DNA of 64,000 bases from Litoreibacter meonggei (GTDB taxonomy: Bacteria > Pseudomonadota > Alphaproteobacteria > Rhodobacterales > Rhodobacteraceae), in the NCBI RefSeq assembly GCF_003663885.1, contig NZ_RCCE01000002.1, positions 558,001 to 622,000 of the forward strand, read 5' to 3'. The notes under the pieces are model-generated. The model saw nothing but the letters and a program-made list of their open reading frames with translations. It ran no database searches and was not told the origin of the DNA. Within the stretch, counting starts at the first letter, position 1. Each line of letters opens with the position of its first letter. The position numbers and the translations under genes were made by a program. Of this stretch, positions 27,249 to 36,914 are shown piece by piece.

Positions 27249-27437
27249 ATGATTAAGTCGTTCACCACATTTTTGCACAGCGAAGACGGTGCTGCCGTCG
27301 TAGACATGACAATGCTTATGGCCGCGCTGGTCGGACTGGCCCTCGCCGTCTCGGCAACTGTTTCCAACGGCATGGAAGACCTGAGTGGCGATCTGTCCAC
27401 GACAATGATCGACCACGACGTCAATCCCGCCTTCTGA
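27249..27437 (+). CDS. Flp-type pilin-like small protein, orphan
   Basis: A 62-residue protein with the layout of a Flp/Fap type IVb pilin. It has a short N-terminus, an acidic HSEDGAAVVDMTML stretch (about 10-24) and a single hydrophobic helix MLMAALVGLALAVSATV (about 23-39), then a polar tail. The expected prepilin cleavage would be at G14, before the hydrophobic helix, with D/E nearby. No tad/cpa assembly genes are in the window. GGAG stands nine bases before the ATG. It may be a structural pilin encoded away from its machinery, or a decayed copy. Confidence 0.6.
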   Translation: MIKSFTTFLHSEDGAAVVDMTMLMAALVGLALAVSATVSNGMEDLSGDLSTTMIDHDVNPAF

Positions 27438-27444
27438 ATCGGCC

Positions 27445-28674
27445 TCAGGCCAGCAGGCCGGGGTCTCGCCCGAGTTGAAGACCTGGGAACACCACCGTTT
27501 CCAGAGTCCTTCTCTCCAGCCCGTACATCCCGTGCATGAGCCACGCTAGGTATGATCTGACATCAGAGGTCGGCATCAGATCGCGCCGCGCATAGAGCGC
27601 CGCTTCGTTCAGCCCCGGCCACTTGCCGTACACGTGTCCACCACGTATGGCACCACCCGCCAAAATCATCGCACCACCGGTTCCGTGGTCCGTTCCTCGT
27701 GTGCCGTTTTCGCGGGCAGTGCGACCAAATTCGGTCACAGCTACAACGGCCGTTTTGTCCCAACGTGGTCCGAGTTCACTTTTTAACCTGAGGATCGCAT
27801 CCTGCAAGTTGCCCAAAGCTCTGGAAATCCCCCGTGTCTGTGCGCGATGCGTGTCCCAACCGCTCAAGGAAAACGCCGCAATACGTGCCTCTTCATTCAG
27901 GCGGCGTGCGGCAAAACTTGCCAACACTGATGCATCCCCCGCGGTGCTCGCCTCTTGCACGGCGGCGCGCATGTCCTTACTCGAAAGTCCGAAGCTATCG
28001 TCGCTCGCAAGACCCAAGCTCTCCGCAATCGCGATCGCATCCATGCTGGTGTCGTGAAACAACGGGTCGTCATGATAGATTTCTTCGAGCAGTAAACGCG
28101 CTTGCGGCGACATATCCAAGCGTCCTTCCGGCGACCAGCTAGAAACCGGCGCACGTCCGGACACCAATTTCATATCAGCGCGCCCAATCGCAAAAGCAGT
28201 CTCTGACCCAGCGCCGGGCAACACCTGCAACATCCGGTTGAGCCAACCATCCCGCGCCTGCGCCCCGCTAACATCTGCGCCGGTTCCAGCCTCCAACAGG
28301 TCTTGCCCGTCGAAATGGCTTCGTTTGTCGCGATAAGGCGTCGAAACGGCATGCGCGGCGGCAAGGTCTCCTTGCTTCCACAGCGGCATTAGTCCAGCCA
28401 ATGCGGGATGCAGCGCGAAATAGCCATCCAAATCCGTGGCAGCGCTTTCCCGCGGCACCCCCAAACCAGGCCGGTAGCGATGCAACAATGGGTCGGCAAT
28501 CGGGCGCACCACGTCCAGCCCGTCCATCGCACCGCGCAGAATAATAACCACAAGCCTGTTGTCGCCCGGCGCCTGTGCAAAGGTCATCGGCGTCATCAAC
28601 GGACTAGCCGCCGCCGAACATCCCAACACCGAGGCGCGTAACAAGAACCCGCGCCGAGACACTGCGTCAGACAT
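27445..28674 (-). CDS. DUF1501 domain-containing protein, Tat-exported
   Basis: A 409-residue protein with a twin-arginine signal (SRRGFLLRASVLG, residues 6-18) and hydrophobic region to about 35. It is therefore folded before export to the periplasm. The DUF1501 family (sulfatase/alkaline-phosphatase-like fold) is recognised from LVVIILRGAMDGLDVVRP (about 41-58), HFDGQDLLEAGTG and the C-terminal TEFGRTARENGTRGTDHGTG block. Function is unknown. The gene follows the DUF1800 gene after 3 nt. This DUF1800-DUF1501 pairing is widespread in bacteria and implies a shared role. Confidence 0.93.
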   Translation of the reverse strand: MSDAVSRRGFLLRASVLGCSAAASPLMTPMTFAQAPGDNRLVVIILRGAMDGLDVVRPIADPLLHRYRPGLGVPRESAATDLDGYFALHPALAGLMPLWKQGDLAAAHAVSTPYRDKRSHFDGQDLLEAGTGADVSGAQARDGWLNRMLQVLPGAGSETAFAIGRADMKLVSGRAPVSSWSPEGRLDMSPQARLLLEEIYHDDPLFHDTSMDAIAIAESLGLASDDSFGLSSKDMRAAVQEASTAGDASVLASFAARRLNEEARIAAFSLSGWDTHRAQTRGISRALGNLQDAILRLKSELGPRWDKTAVVAVTEFGRTARENGTRGTDHGTGGAMILAGGAIRGGHVYGKWPGLNEAALYARRDLMPTSDVRSYLAWLMHGMYGLERRTLETVVFPGLQLGRDPGLLA

Positions 28675-28677
28675 GCG

Positions 28678-30054
28678 CTACCTCCTTTGAAACGCGGGTG
28701 AGGCAAGGATCAACCCCACACCCTCGCGTCGCGTTTCTGCCGCGCGTGCGGCGAAAATAACCCTGTCGTCCGCGACACTGCCAAGCGCCGCACCAACAAA
28801 GTCGCGCGGATCGGGAAGGCCACGAAAAAACGCAGAAGGCGCGGCCATCGCCCACTGGATACGTGCCGCCAACCCTTGTGGCGTCACCCACGCCTCAGCC
28901 TCCTCTGGCCATCCATCGGGGCCCGTTGGCCTGTACAATTGCTGCCCCATCGCAGCCAATGGACTAATCAGATAAGCACTCCGCTTCGAGCGGTTGAGCT
29001 TTTTCAAAGACGCGGGCGGTATTTCCAACACCCGCATCGCGGAGGCGATGAAATCTATCGGCTGCTTCACCTTTTGACCAAAGCTTTCCCACGAGAAGGG
29101 ATGGCGCAGCAGTACTTCGTAAACTGCTTTCAACTCGCCGCCGGTTGCTGCATAGGCATCTGCCATATCCGCAATCATGCCCTCGTCCGGCGTGTCTGAA
29201 GTAAAATGCACCGCCAGCTTGTGCGAAATATGTCGAACAGTGTCAGGATGACGCGCCACATCGTCCAGAAACGCCATAACGTCGTCAACCGCAGGCGATC
29301 CGCCGCCATAGCTCTGCCCCAGCACAATCTCCGCCCCGGGTTCCACTATCCTTGGGCGAAACACAAAGCCGCTGCTGATCTCTGTGGTCATGCCGGTCAA
29401 TAGCTCGGCCAATTGTCGTACATCACTCTGCGCATATGCGCCTCCAACACCCAAGGTGTGCAGTTCCAACAACTCACGAGCGAGGTTTTCATTCAGGCCG
29501 CGCCTACCCTTCGCAGCCCGCGAATTCGGCCCGACGGACATGTTCTGATCCAGATAATCCAACATCATCGGACTGGTCATGACAGCTTTCAACATGTCGG
29601 AAAATCGACCGGAAATATGCGGTCGGATCGCGTCCTCGACATAGGCAGGCACCGCGTTGCGCGTTAGATTGTTTCTCCCGACAACGGTGAAATGATCGGC
29701 CCAAAAGCGGGTCAGGCGTTCTCGGAAGGGTTGGTGAGTTGTGATGGAGCGCGACAATACAGGCGCAATCTCCCCCTGCAGACGAAAGTTCAACTTCCGG
29801 CGCGCGCGTTTGTAGGCGTTCAAAAGCTCATCGGCGTCAGGACCATTCCGCCCGCGCCGCGATGCGACTTGAAGTGTACGAACCTCGGCAAACTCACCAT
29901 GCAGGTCAGCCAACGGCGTCACCGGAAACTCTTGTGCCGCCAAATCAGGCCCGCTCAGTTGTTCCAAGACATCTTCAACCGACGAGGGCGGTGCGACTTT
30001 AGCTGCCAGCCCTTCGCCGAAGCGAATGGCGGCAATGTCGGGTGTGAACGCCAT
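28678..30054 (-). CDS. DUF1800 domain-containing protein
   Basis: A 458-residue protein of the DUF1800 family. The most recognisable motifs are PFRERLTRFWADHFTV (about 115-130), the catalytic-looking LNENLARELLELHTLGV (about 188-204) and the C-terminal PFSWESFGQKVKQPIDF block. No obvious signal peptide is seen. It is the first gene of a two-gene unit with DUF1501, 3 nt apart. The family has no established activity. A 9-bp inverted repeat lies 25 bp upstream of the ATG and may regulate the pair. Confidence 0.93.
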   Translation of the reverse strand: MAFTPDIAAIRFGEGLAAKVAPPSSVEDVLEQLSGPDLAAQEFPVTPLADLHGEFAEVRTLQVASRRGRNGPDADELLNAYKRARRKLNFRLQGEIAPVLSRSITTHQPFRERLTRFWADHFTVVGRNNLTRNAVPAYVEDAIRPHISGRFSDMLKAVMTSPMMLDYLDQNMSVGPNSRAAKGRRGLNENLARELLELHTLGVGGAYAQSDVRQLAELLTGMTTEISSGFVFRPRIVEPGAEIVLGQSYGGGSPAVDDVMAFLDDVARHPDTVRHISHKLAVHFTSDTPDEGMIADMADAYAATGGELKAVYEVLLRHPFSWESFGQKVKQPIDFIASAMRVLEIPPASLKKLNRSKRSAYLISPLAAMGQQLYRPTGPDGWPEEAEAWVTPQGLAARIQWAMAAPSAFFRGLPDPRDFVGAALGSVADDRVIFAARAAETRREGVGLILASPAFQRR

Positions 30055-30078
30055 GGGGCGGCTCTTTCCTCAAATCGG

Positions 30079-30108
30079 TTGCCTCAGTTTAACGTATCAC
30101 TGAGGCAA
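30079..30108. promoter_or_regulatory. Inverted repeat upstream of the DUF1800-DUF1501 unit
   Basis: TTGCCTCAG (30079-30087) and CTGAGGCAA (30100-30108) form a perfect 9-bp inverted repeat with a 12-base spacer. It is located between the aspS stop and the DUF1800 start on the minus strand. No T run follows on either strand, so an operator is more likely than a terminator. Confidence 0.45.
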
Positions 30109-30156
30109 ATCCGTTGAAAAAAGATTGACTGCCACCCCGCCTAGCAAAAAATCGCC

Positions 30157-31932
30157 TTAGTCCTGTGGAATGACCCGCAGGCCCAGTTCCATCAGCTGAT
30201 CCGACATCGGCTCGGATGGCGCGTTCATCATCAGATCTTCGGCGCGTTGGTTCATCGGGAACAGGATCACTTCGCGAATGTTCGCCTCGTCCGCCAGCAG
30301 CATCACGATGCGGTCGATCCCCGCCGCACAGCCGCCGTGGGGCGGTGCGCCGTATTTGAACGCGTTGACCATGCCGCCGAAGCGCTTGCGCACTTCCTCT
30401 TCGCCGTAGCCCGCCAACTCAAACGCCTTGAACATGATCTCCGGCTTGTGGTTCCGGATCGCGCCCGAAATCAGCTCGTAGCCGTTGCAGGCCAAGTCGT
30501 ACTGGTAGCCCAACACCTCCAACGGATCACCGTCCAGCGCCGCCATGCCACCTTGTGGCATCGAAAACGGGTTGTGCGAAAAGTCGATCTTGCCGGTTTC
30601 TTCGTGTGCTTCATACATCGGGAAGTCCACGATCCACGCGAAGGCAAAGCGGTCCAGATCGGTCAGTTTCAGCTCGTTGCCAATCTCGACACGCGCACGG
30701 CCTGCGACGGCTTCAAACGAGGACGGCTTGCCACCCAAGAAGAACGCCGCATCGCCGACGCCAAGGCCAAGCTGCTGGCGGATCGCTTCGGTGCGTTCTG
30801 GGCCGATGTTTTTGGCCAAAGGTCCGGCAGCTTCCATGCCTTCGCCTTGGTCGCGCCAGAAGATATACCCCATCCCCGGCAACCCTTCCTTCTGCGCAAA
30901 CGCATTCATCCGGTCGCAGAACTTGCGCGAGCCACCTTTCGGCGCAGGAATGGCGCGAATTTCGGTGCCGTCTTGCTCCAAAATCTTCGCAAAGATCGCA
31001 AAGCCGGAGCCTTTGAAATGCTCCGACACCACCTGCATCTTGATCGGGTTGCGCAGGTCGGGCTTGTCGGTGCCATACCACAATGCCGCGTCCTTGTAGG
31101 AAATCTGCTCCCACTCGCTATCCACCTTGCGGCCTCCGCCGAACTCTTCAAATACGCCCTGAACAACCGGCTGGATCGTGTCGAACACGTCCTGCTGCTC
31201 CACAAAGCTCATCTCAAGGTCAAGCTGGTAGAAATCGGTGGGGGAGCGGTCGGCGCGCGGGTCTTCATCACGGAAACACGGGGCGATCTGGAAATACTTG
31301 TCGAAGCCCGACACCATCAACAGCTGTTTGAACTGCTGCGGCGCTTGCGGCAGCGCATAGAACTTGCCCGGATGCAGGCGCGACGGCACCAAAAAGTCGC
31401 GCGCACCTTCTGGGCTGGAAGCTGTAATGATCGGCGTCTGGAATTCCTTGAAGTCCAAGTCCCACATCCGCTTGCGCATTGAGGACACAACGTCCGAACG
31501 CAAGATCATGTTGCGCTGCAACTTCTCGCGGCGCAGGTCCAGAAAGCGGTATTTCAGCCGCGTCTCTTCTGGGTATTCCTGATCGCCAAACACCATCAAC
31601 GGCAACTCGTCCGACGCCCCCAGAACTTCGATGTCGCGAATGAAAACTTCGACCTCGCCGGTCGGCAGTTTCGAGTTCACCAACTCCGGCGCACGGGCCA
31701 TGACGTTACCATCAATGCGAATACACCACTCAGAGCGTACTTTCTCCACGTCCTTGAACACAGGGCTGTCGGGATCGGCCAGCACTTGCGTCACGCCATA
31801 ATGGTCGCGCAGGTCGATAAAGAGGATGCCGCCATGGTCGCGCACCCGATGCACCCACCCCGAAAGACGAACAGTGTCGCCCACATTAGCGGCGGTCAGG
31901 TCGGCACAGGTGTGGCTGCGGTAAGCATGCAT
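30157..31932 (-). CDS. aspS: Aspartate--tRNA ligase
   Basis: A 591-residue class II aminoacyl-tRNA synthetase. The N-terminal OB-fold anticodon-binding domain (about 1-105) contains [15 protein letters not shown]. Class II motif 2 appears as [19 protein letters not shown] (about 217-235), and motif 3 as [17 protein letters not shown] near 540. The GAD insertion domain lies between them, as in bacterial AspRS. In alphaproteobacteria lacking asparagine synthesis this enzyme can be non-discriminating, which the sequence alone does not settle. The start ATG is followed by [11 protein letters not shown]. Confidence 0.97.
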   Translation of the reverse strand: MHAYRSHTCADLTAANVGDTVRLSGWVHRVRDHGGILFIDLRDHYGVTQVLADPDSPVFKDVEKVRSEWCIRIDGNVMARAPELVNSKLPTGEVEVFIRDIEVLGASDELPLMVFGDQEYPEETRLKYRFLDLRREKLQRNMILRSDVVSSMRKRMWDLDFKEFQTPIITASSPEGARDFLVPSRLHPGKFYALPQAPQQFKQLLMVSGFDKYFQIAPCFRDEDPRADRSPTDFYQLDLEMSFVEQQDVFDTIQPVVQGVFEEFGGGRKVDSEWEQISYKDAALWYGTDKPDLRNPIKMQVVSEHFKGSGFAIFAKILEQDGTEIRAIPAPKGGSRKFCDRMNAFAQKEGLPGMGYIFWRDQGEGMEAAGPLAKNIGPERTEAIRQQLGLGVGDAAFFLGGKPSSFEAVAGRARVEIGNELKLTDLDRFAFAWIVDFPMYEAHEETGKIDFSHNPFSMPQGGMAALDGDPLEVLGYQYDLACNGYELISGAIRNHKPEIMFKAFELAGYGEEEVRKRFGGMVNAFKYGAPPHGGCAAGIDRIVMLLADEANIREVILFPMNQRAEDLMMNAPSEPMSDQLMELGLRVIPQD

Positions 31933-32119
31933 GATAGGGGCCCTCTTTGGCGTAAATCAGTATCGGCCCGATACACATGCCCGCGCCTGTAAAGTCAAGC
32001 AAACGAGGCGCAAATAAGCTGTGCAATCGAATTAATTGACAACCGGACGGGAATCCGGCCCTTTGCGCGCTAACTTGCCGACAGCACTCGGTCAAAAACA
32101 AATAATGGGAAAGCAATAT

Positions 32120-33373
32120 ATGTGGGACAGACTACTTGGCACCTTGCTCAAGCAGCTCATTAAAGAAGGCCACCTGACCGTCCACCTCAACTCCGGTGCA
32201 ACCATAACTGCCGGCAATGGCGCGCGCCCCGATGTGACCGTTCGCTTTTCTGACGATGCCCTCCCGGGCAAGCTGATCCGCAACCCCGAGCTTGCCATGG
32301 GGGAGGCCTACATGGACGGAACCCTCACCATCGACAACGACGATGTGCGTGGTTTCCTGACGCTCGTTGTACGCAACTTTCAGCAGGGAAATTTGCCTTG
32401 GGTTCAGACCGTTGCGCGCAATTTACGAATTGCCAAGCGCAAATGGGATCAATGGATTCCGCACGCGATCGCCAAGAAAAATGCCGAACACCACTACGAC
32501 ATTTCCACCCCGTTCTATTACCTGTTTCTGGACGAAGACCGGCAATACACCTGCGCATATTACAAGGATCCGTCCTTCACGCTAGAGCAGGCTCAGGTCG
32601 CAAAAAAGGCGCATCTCGCGGGCAAATTGCTGATCAAACCGGGCATGAAAATCCTCGACATCGGCTCCGGTTGGGGCGGTCTCGCGATTACCTTGGCGAA
32701 AGAATACGGCGCACAAGTTGTCGGTGTGACGCTGTCTGACGAGCAACGAAAGGCCGCTATTCAACGTGCGGAAGAAGCTGGCGTCTCGCATTTGGTCGAA
32801 TTTCGGCTGCAAGATTACCGTGACGTTACGGAACAATTCGACCGGATTGTTTCCGTAGGGATGCTGGAACATGTCGGCCAGCCGCAATACCCGACCTATT
32901 TCCGCCAGATCGAAAAGAATCTGAAGGAAGACGGTGTCGCGCTGATCCACTTCATCGGGCGCACAGGTCCTCCCGGCAACCTGTCACCATGGTTCCAGAA
33001 ATACATTTTCCCCGGCGGCTACACACCATCGCTGTCCGAAGTGGTCAGCGTCGTCGAGAAAACGGAGCTGGAAGCGGCAGATATCGAGGTCTGGCGCACC
33101 CATTATGACCGCACGCTGTATGACTGGCTGATCCGCTTCGAGGATCGCTTGGACGAGGTCCGCGCCATGGGCTACGACGCGCGCTTCATCCGCATGTGGC
33201 GATACTACCTGATCGCGTCGGAGCTCAGCCTGTCAGACATGCCCCATGTTTTGTACCATGTGCAGTTGCACAAACATCAGACCACAGTGCCGATCACGCG
33301 GGATTATCTCTATGTGGACGGTGCGCCAGAGCCGCATTCCGCATTTCCGGACGGGTTTGTGCCAGAAAAATAA
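32120..33373 (+). CDS. Cyclopropane-fatty-acyl-phospholipid synthase family protein
   Basis: A 417-residue SAM-dependent enzyme that modifies unsaturated acyl chains of membrane phospholipids. The SAM-binding ILDIGSGWGGLAI motif is at about 177-189, followed by VVGVTLSDEQ and the substrate-side VSVGMLEHVG and HFIGR. The start was placed at ATG 32120 because GGGAAAG lies six bases upstream and the N-terminus (MWDRLLGTLLKQL) is typical. An ATG at 32105 is possible, and the open frame to 32036 is leader. In Rhodobacter a cfa homologue belongs to the singlet-oxygen (sigma-E) response, but no sigma-E-like promoter is visible here. A folded element follows the gene. Confidence 0.92.
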   Translation: MWDRLLGTLLKQLIKEGHLTVHLNSGATITAGNGARPDVTVRFSDDALPGKLIRNPELAMGEAYMDGTLTIDNDDVRGFLTLVVRNFQQGNLPWVQTVARNLRIAKRKWDQWIPHAIAKKNAEHHYDISTPFYYLFLDEDRQYTCAYYKDPSFTLEQAQVAKKAHLAGKLLIKPGMKILDIGSGWGGLAITLAKEYGAQVVGVTLSDEQRKAAIQRAEEAGVSHLVEFRLQDYRDVTEQFDRIVSVGMLEHVGQPQYPTYFRQIEKNLKEDGVALIHFIGRTGPPGNLSPWFQKYIFPGGYTPSLSEVVSVVEKTELEAADIEVWRTHYDRTLYDWLIRFEDRLDEVRAMGYDARFIRMWRYYLIASELSLSDMPHVLYHVQLHKHQTTVPITRDYLYVDGAPEPHSAFPDGFVPEK

Positions 33374-33380
33374 TGCGCCA

Positions 33381-33438
33381 CGGGCAGCCAGACTTTCATG
33401 GAAAGTCTGGCCCCAATTTCTCATCGAGAAATTGCCCG
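33381..33438. repeat. Compound inverted-repeat element (three-way-junction-like) between cfa and carB
   Basis: Two perfect hairpins stand back to back. CCAGACTTTC / GAAAGTCTGG (33388-33397 with 33401-33410) has a 3-base loop, and AATTTCTC / GAGAAATT (33415-33422 with 33426-33433) also has a 3-base loop. An outer stem, CGGGC (33381-33385) with GCCCG (33434-33438), closes both. No T run follows, so this is not a simple terminator. The compact symmetrical build resembles REP/BIME-type repeats. Confidence 0.6.
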
Positions 33439-33569
33439 GCACCGACCATATGTTCCGCCACTCCGTTCGAAGCAGGCAAAGATTCTCAAATCCCTTTCCT
33501 ACATGCCCTTGCGCCCACTTGGTGGACTCCTTAAACCCACGATAATTTGCGCAATCTGGGGTCCGTGAC

Positions 33570-36500
33570 ATGCCGAAAAGAACCGATATCAAATCCATCA
33601 TGATCATCGGCGCAGGCCCCATCGTTATCGGGCAGGCTTGCGAGTTCGACTATTCCGGCGCTCAGGCCTGCAAGGCCCTGCGCGAAGAAGGCTACCGCGT
33701 CATTCTGGTGAACTCGAACCCCGCCACGATCATGACCGACCCCGACATGGCCGACGCCACCTATATCGAGCCGATCACCCCCGAGGTCGTCGCCAAGATC
33801 ATCGAAAAAGAACGCCCCGACGCGTTGCTGCCCACCATGGGCGGCCAGACCGGCCTGAACACCTCGCTTGCGCTCGAAGAAATGGGCGTACTGAAGAAAT
33901 ACAACGTCGAGATGATCGGCGCAAAGCGCGAGGCCATCGAGATGGCCGAGGATCGCAAACTGTTCCGCGAAGCCATGGATCGCCTTGGCCTCGAAAACCC
34001 CAAAGCCACTATCGCCAACACCATGCAAGAATGCATGGACGCGATCGAATATGTCGGCCTGCCCGCCATCATCCGCCCCGCCTTCACCCTTGGCGGCACC
34101 GGCGGCGGCGTGGCGTATAACCGCGACGACTACGAACACTTCTGTAAAACCGGTCTCGACGCCTCCCCCGTTAACCAAATCCTGATCGACGAGTCGCTGC
34201 TGGGCTGGAAAGAGTTCGAGATGGAGGTCGTGCGCGACCATGCCGATAACGCGATCATCGTCTGCGCCATCGAAAACGTCGACCCGATGGGCGTCCACAC
34301 TGGCGACAGTATCACCGTGGCCCCCGCCCTGACGCTGACCGACAAAGAATACCAAGCCATGCGCAACGCCTCCATCGCCGTTCTGCGCGAGATCGGCGTC
34401 GAAACTGGCGGCTCCAACGTGCAATGGGCCGTGAACCCCGCCGACGGCCGCATGGTGGTGATCGAAATGAACCCCCGCGTGTCGCGCTCCTCCGCGTTGG
34501 CCTCCAAGGCGACCGGTTTCCCGATCGCCAAGATCGCGGCGAAACTGGCGGTAGGCTTCACGCTGGACGAGCTGGACAACGACATCACTGGCGTGACACC
34601 CGCCAGCTTCGAGCCGACAATCGACTATGTCGTCACCAAAATCCCGCGCTTCGCCTTTGAGAAATTCCCCGGCTCCGAGCCTTACCTGACCACCGCAATG
34701 AAATCCGTGGGCGAGGTCATGGCGATTGGCCGGACCATCCACGAGTCCATGCAAAAGGCGCTCGCCTCCATGGAAACCGGCCTCACCGGATTTGACGAGC
34801 CAAAGGTCCCCGGCATGCCAGCGCCCGACGCGCAGGTGTATAAGGATCAGGACGGCACCCGTTTCCTTGTCGGAAAAGACGCCGCCGCGCAGGAAGCCAT
34901 AGACAAGGCCATCACCCGCGAGCTGGCCAAGCAAACCCCCGACCGCATCCGCGTCATCGCCCACGCCATGCGCTACGGCTTCTCGGATGACGAGATCAAC
35001 CAGATCACCGCCTACGATCCGTGGTTCCTCGCCCGCATTCGAGAAATCATCGAGGCCGAGGACATCGTCCGCAAGGACGGCCTGCCCGCGTCCGACGACG
35101 GCCTCCGCTCCCTCAAAATGCTCGGCTTCTCCGACGCCCGCCTTGCCATCCTGACAGGTCAAACCGAAAAAGACGTCCGCCGCGCCCGCCAGAACCTCGG
35201 CGTCGTCGCCTGCTTCAAGCGCATCGACACCTGCGCCGCGGAGTTCGAGGCGCAGACCCCCTACATGTATTCTACCTACGAGAGCCCAATGATGGGCGAG
35301 GTCGAATGCGAGGCCCGCCCCTCCGACGCCAAGAAAGTCGTCATCCTCGGCGGTGGCCCCAACCGTATCGGCCAGGGGATCGAGTTCGACTATTGCTGCG
35401 TCCACGCCTGCTACGCGCTGACCGCGCAGGGCTACGAGACCATCATGATCAACTGCAATCCGGAAACCGTCTCCACCGATTACGACACCTCCGACCGCCT
35501 CTATTTCGAGCCGCTCACCTTCGAGCACGTTATGGAAATCCTCCGCGTGGAGCTTGAAAACGGCACCCTCCACGGCGTCATCGTGCAGTTCGGCGGCCAA
35601 ACCCCGCTGAAAATCGCGCAAGCCTTGGCCGACGAGGGCATCCCGATCCTCGGCACCTCGCCAGACGCCATCGACCTCGCCGAAGACCGCGAACGCTTCC
35701 AGCAGCTTGTCCAGAAACTCGGCCTCAAGCAGCCCCATAACGGCCTCGCCCATTCCGACGAGGAGGCCTTCGAGAAGGCCAAGGAAATCGGCTTCCCGCT
35801 GGTGATCCGCCCCTCCTACGTCCTCGGCGGTCGCGCCATGGAAATCGTCCGCGATCAGGCGCAACTCGAACGCTATATCTCGGAGGCCGTTGTGGTCTCC
35901 GGCGACAGCCCCGTGCTGCTCGACAGCTACCTGTCCGGCGCGGTGGAGGTCGATGTCGACGCGCTCTGCGATGGGGAAACCGTCCATGTCGCGGGCATCA
36001 TGCAGCATATCGAGGAGGCCGGCGTGCATTCCGGCGACAGCGCCTGCTCCCTGCCCCCCTACTCGCTGTCCGACGACATCATCCAGCAGCTTCGCGACCA
36101 GACCAAGGCGCTGGCATTGGCGCTCAACGTGGTCGGCCTGATGAACGTCCAATTCGCCATCAAAAACAACGAGATATACCTGATCGAGGTTAACCCCCGC
36201 GCCTCGCGCACCGTGCCTTTCGTCGCCAAGGCCATCGGCTCCCCCATCGCGTCTATCGCGGCGCAGGTCATGGCCGGTGCCAAGCTGGGCGACTTCAACC
36301 TGATCGACCCGATCATCGACACTTACGCGGTGAAAGAGGCCGTCCTCCCCTTCGCCCGCTTCCCCGGCGTCGACACGATCCTCGGCCCCGAAATGCGCTC
36401 GACCGGAGAGGTCATGGGCTCCGACAAGACCTTCCACATGGCCTTCCTCAAGGCGCAAATGGGCGCAGGCACCGACCTGCCGCTGAACGGCAAAGGCAAG

Positions 36501-36881
36501 GTTTTCATCTCCATCCGCAACGAGGACAAGACCCCCGACATGCTGGAGGCCGCGCGCGAGCTATCCGCCCTCGGCCACCCCCTCGTCGCCACCCGCGGCA
36601 CGGCGGCGTGGCTGGTGGAGCAAGGTTTGGAATGCGAGACGGTCAACAAGGTCTATGAAGGCCGCCCGAACGTCGTCGACCAGATGAAGGACAAGATGAT
36701 CTCGCTGGTGCTGAACACGACCGAGGGTTCTCAGGCCGTCGAAGACAGCCGCGAAATCCGCAGCATCGCCCTTTATGACAAAATCCCCTACTTCACCACC
36801 GCCGCCGCCGCCCATGCCTGTGCGCTGGCGATGAAAGCACGGGTTGAGGGGGAGATTGAGGTGAGGGCGTTGCAGGGGTAG
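33570..36881 (+). CDS. carB: Carbamoyl-phosphate synthase large subunit
   Basis: A 1103-residue enzyme that makes carbamoyl phosphate for arginine and pyrimidine synthesis, with CarA supplying ammonia. The two homologous ATP-grasp halves are evident: [19 protein letters not shown] (about 12-30) opens the first, and [19 protein letters not shown] (about 592-610) the second. The metal-binding [12 protein letters not shown] and [13 protein letters not shown] blocks lie near the end of each half. An MGS-like allosteric domain occupies about 960-1103. carA is not in the window. The gene shows very strong C/G third-position bias, which creates long mirror frames on the other strand. Confidence 0.98.
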   Translation: MPKRTDIKSIMIIGAGPIVIGQACEFDYSGAQACKALREEGYRVILVNSNPATIMTDPDMADATYIEPITPEVVAKIIEKERPDALLPTMGGQTGLNTSLALEEMGVLKKYNVEMIGAKREAIEMAEDRKLFREAMDRLGLENPKATIANTMQECMDAIEYVGLPAIIRPAFTLGGTGGGVAYNRDDYEHFCKTGLDASPVNQILIDESLLGWKEFEMEVVRDHADNAIIVCAIENVDPMGVHTGDSITVAPALTLTDKEYQAMRNASIAVLREIGVETGGSNVQWAVNPADGRMVVIEMNPRVSRSSALASKATGFPIAKIAAKLAVGFTLDELDNDITGVTPASFEPTIDYVVTKIPRFAFEKFPGSEPYLTTAMKSVGEVMAIGRTIHESMQKALASMETGLTGFDEPKVPGMPAPDAQVYKDQDGTRFLVGKDAAAQEAIDKAITRELAKQTPDRIRVIAHAMRYGFSDDEINQITAYDPWFLARIREIIEAEDIVRKDGLPASDDGLRSLKMLGFSDARLAILTGQTEKDVRRARQNLGVVACFKRIDTCAAEFEAQTPYMYSTYESPMMGEVECEARPSDAKKVVILGGGPNRIGQGIEFDYCCVHACYALTAQGYETIMINCNPETVSTDYDTSDRLYFEPLTFEHVMEILRVELENGTLHGVIVQFGGQTPLKIAQALADEGIPILGTSPDAIDLAEDRERFQQLVQKLGLKQPHNGLAHSDEEAFEKAKEIGFPLVIRPSYVLGGRAMEIVRDQAQLERYISEAVVVSGDSPVLLDSYLSGAVEVDVDALCDGETVHVAGIMQHIEEAGVHSGDSACSLPPYSLSDDIIQQLRDQTKALALALNVVGLMNVQFAIKNNEIYLIEVNPRASRTVPFVAKAIGSPIASIAAQVMAGAKLGDFNLIDPIIDTYAVKEAVLPFARFPGVDTILGPEMRSTGEVMGSDKTFHMAFLKAQMGAGTDLPLNGKGKVFISIRNEDKTPDMLEAARELSALGHPLVATRGTAAWLVEQGLECETVNKVYEGRPNVVDQMKDKMISLVLNTTEGSQAVEDSREIRSIALYDKIPYFTTAAAAHACALAMKARVEGEIEVRALQG

Positions 36882-36899
36882 CAATTGTAAGCCTTATGA

Positions 36900-36909
36900 G
36901 ACTAGTCTG
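36900..36909. promoter_or_regulatory. Perfect 10-bp palindrome before the ImmA/IrrE-DUF4411 pair
   Basis: AGACTAGTCT is a perfect palindrome at 36900-36909, six bases before the ATG at 36915 and 19 bp after the carB stop. It sits where an autoregulatory operator would block transcription or translation start of the island. No other strong ribosome site is seen. Confidence 0.35.
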
Positions 36910-36914
36910 ACAGT

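Noticed and set aside
30247-31482. A 411-codon open frame antisense to aspS
   Set aside because: A shadow of the aspS codon bias, with no recognisable domain.
33531-36458. A 975-codon open frame antisense to carB
   Set aside because: It mirrors the C/G third-position bias of carB and shows no family motifs; carB is complete and unmistakable on the other strand.
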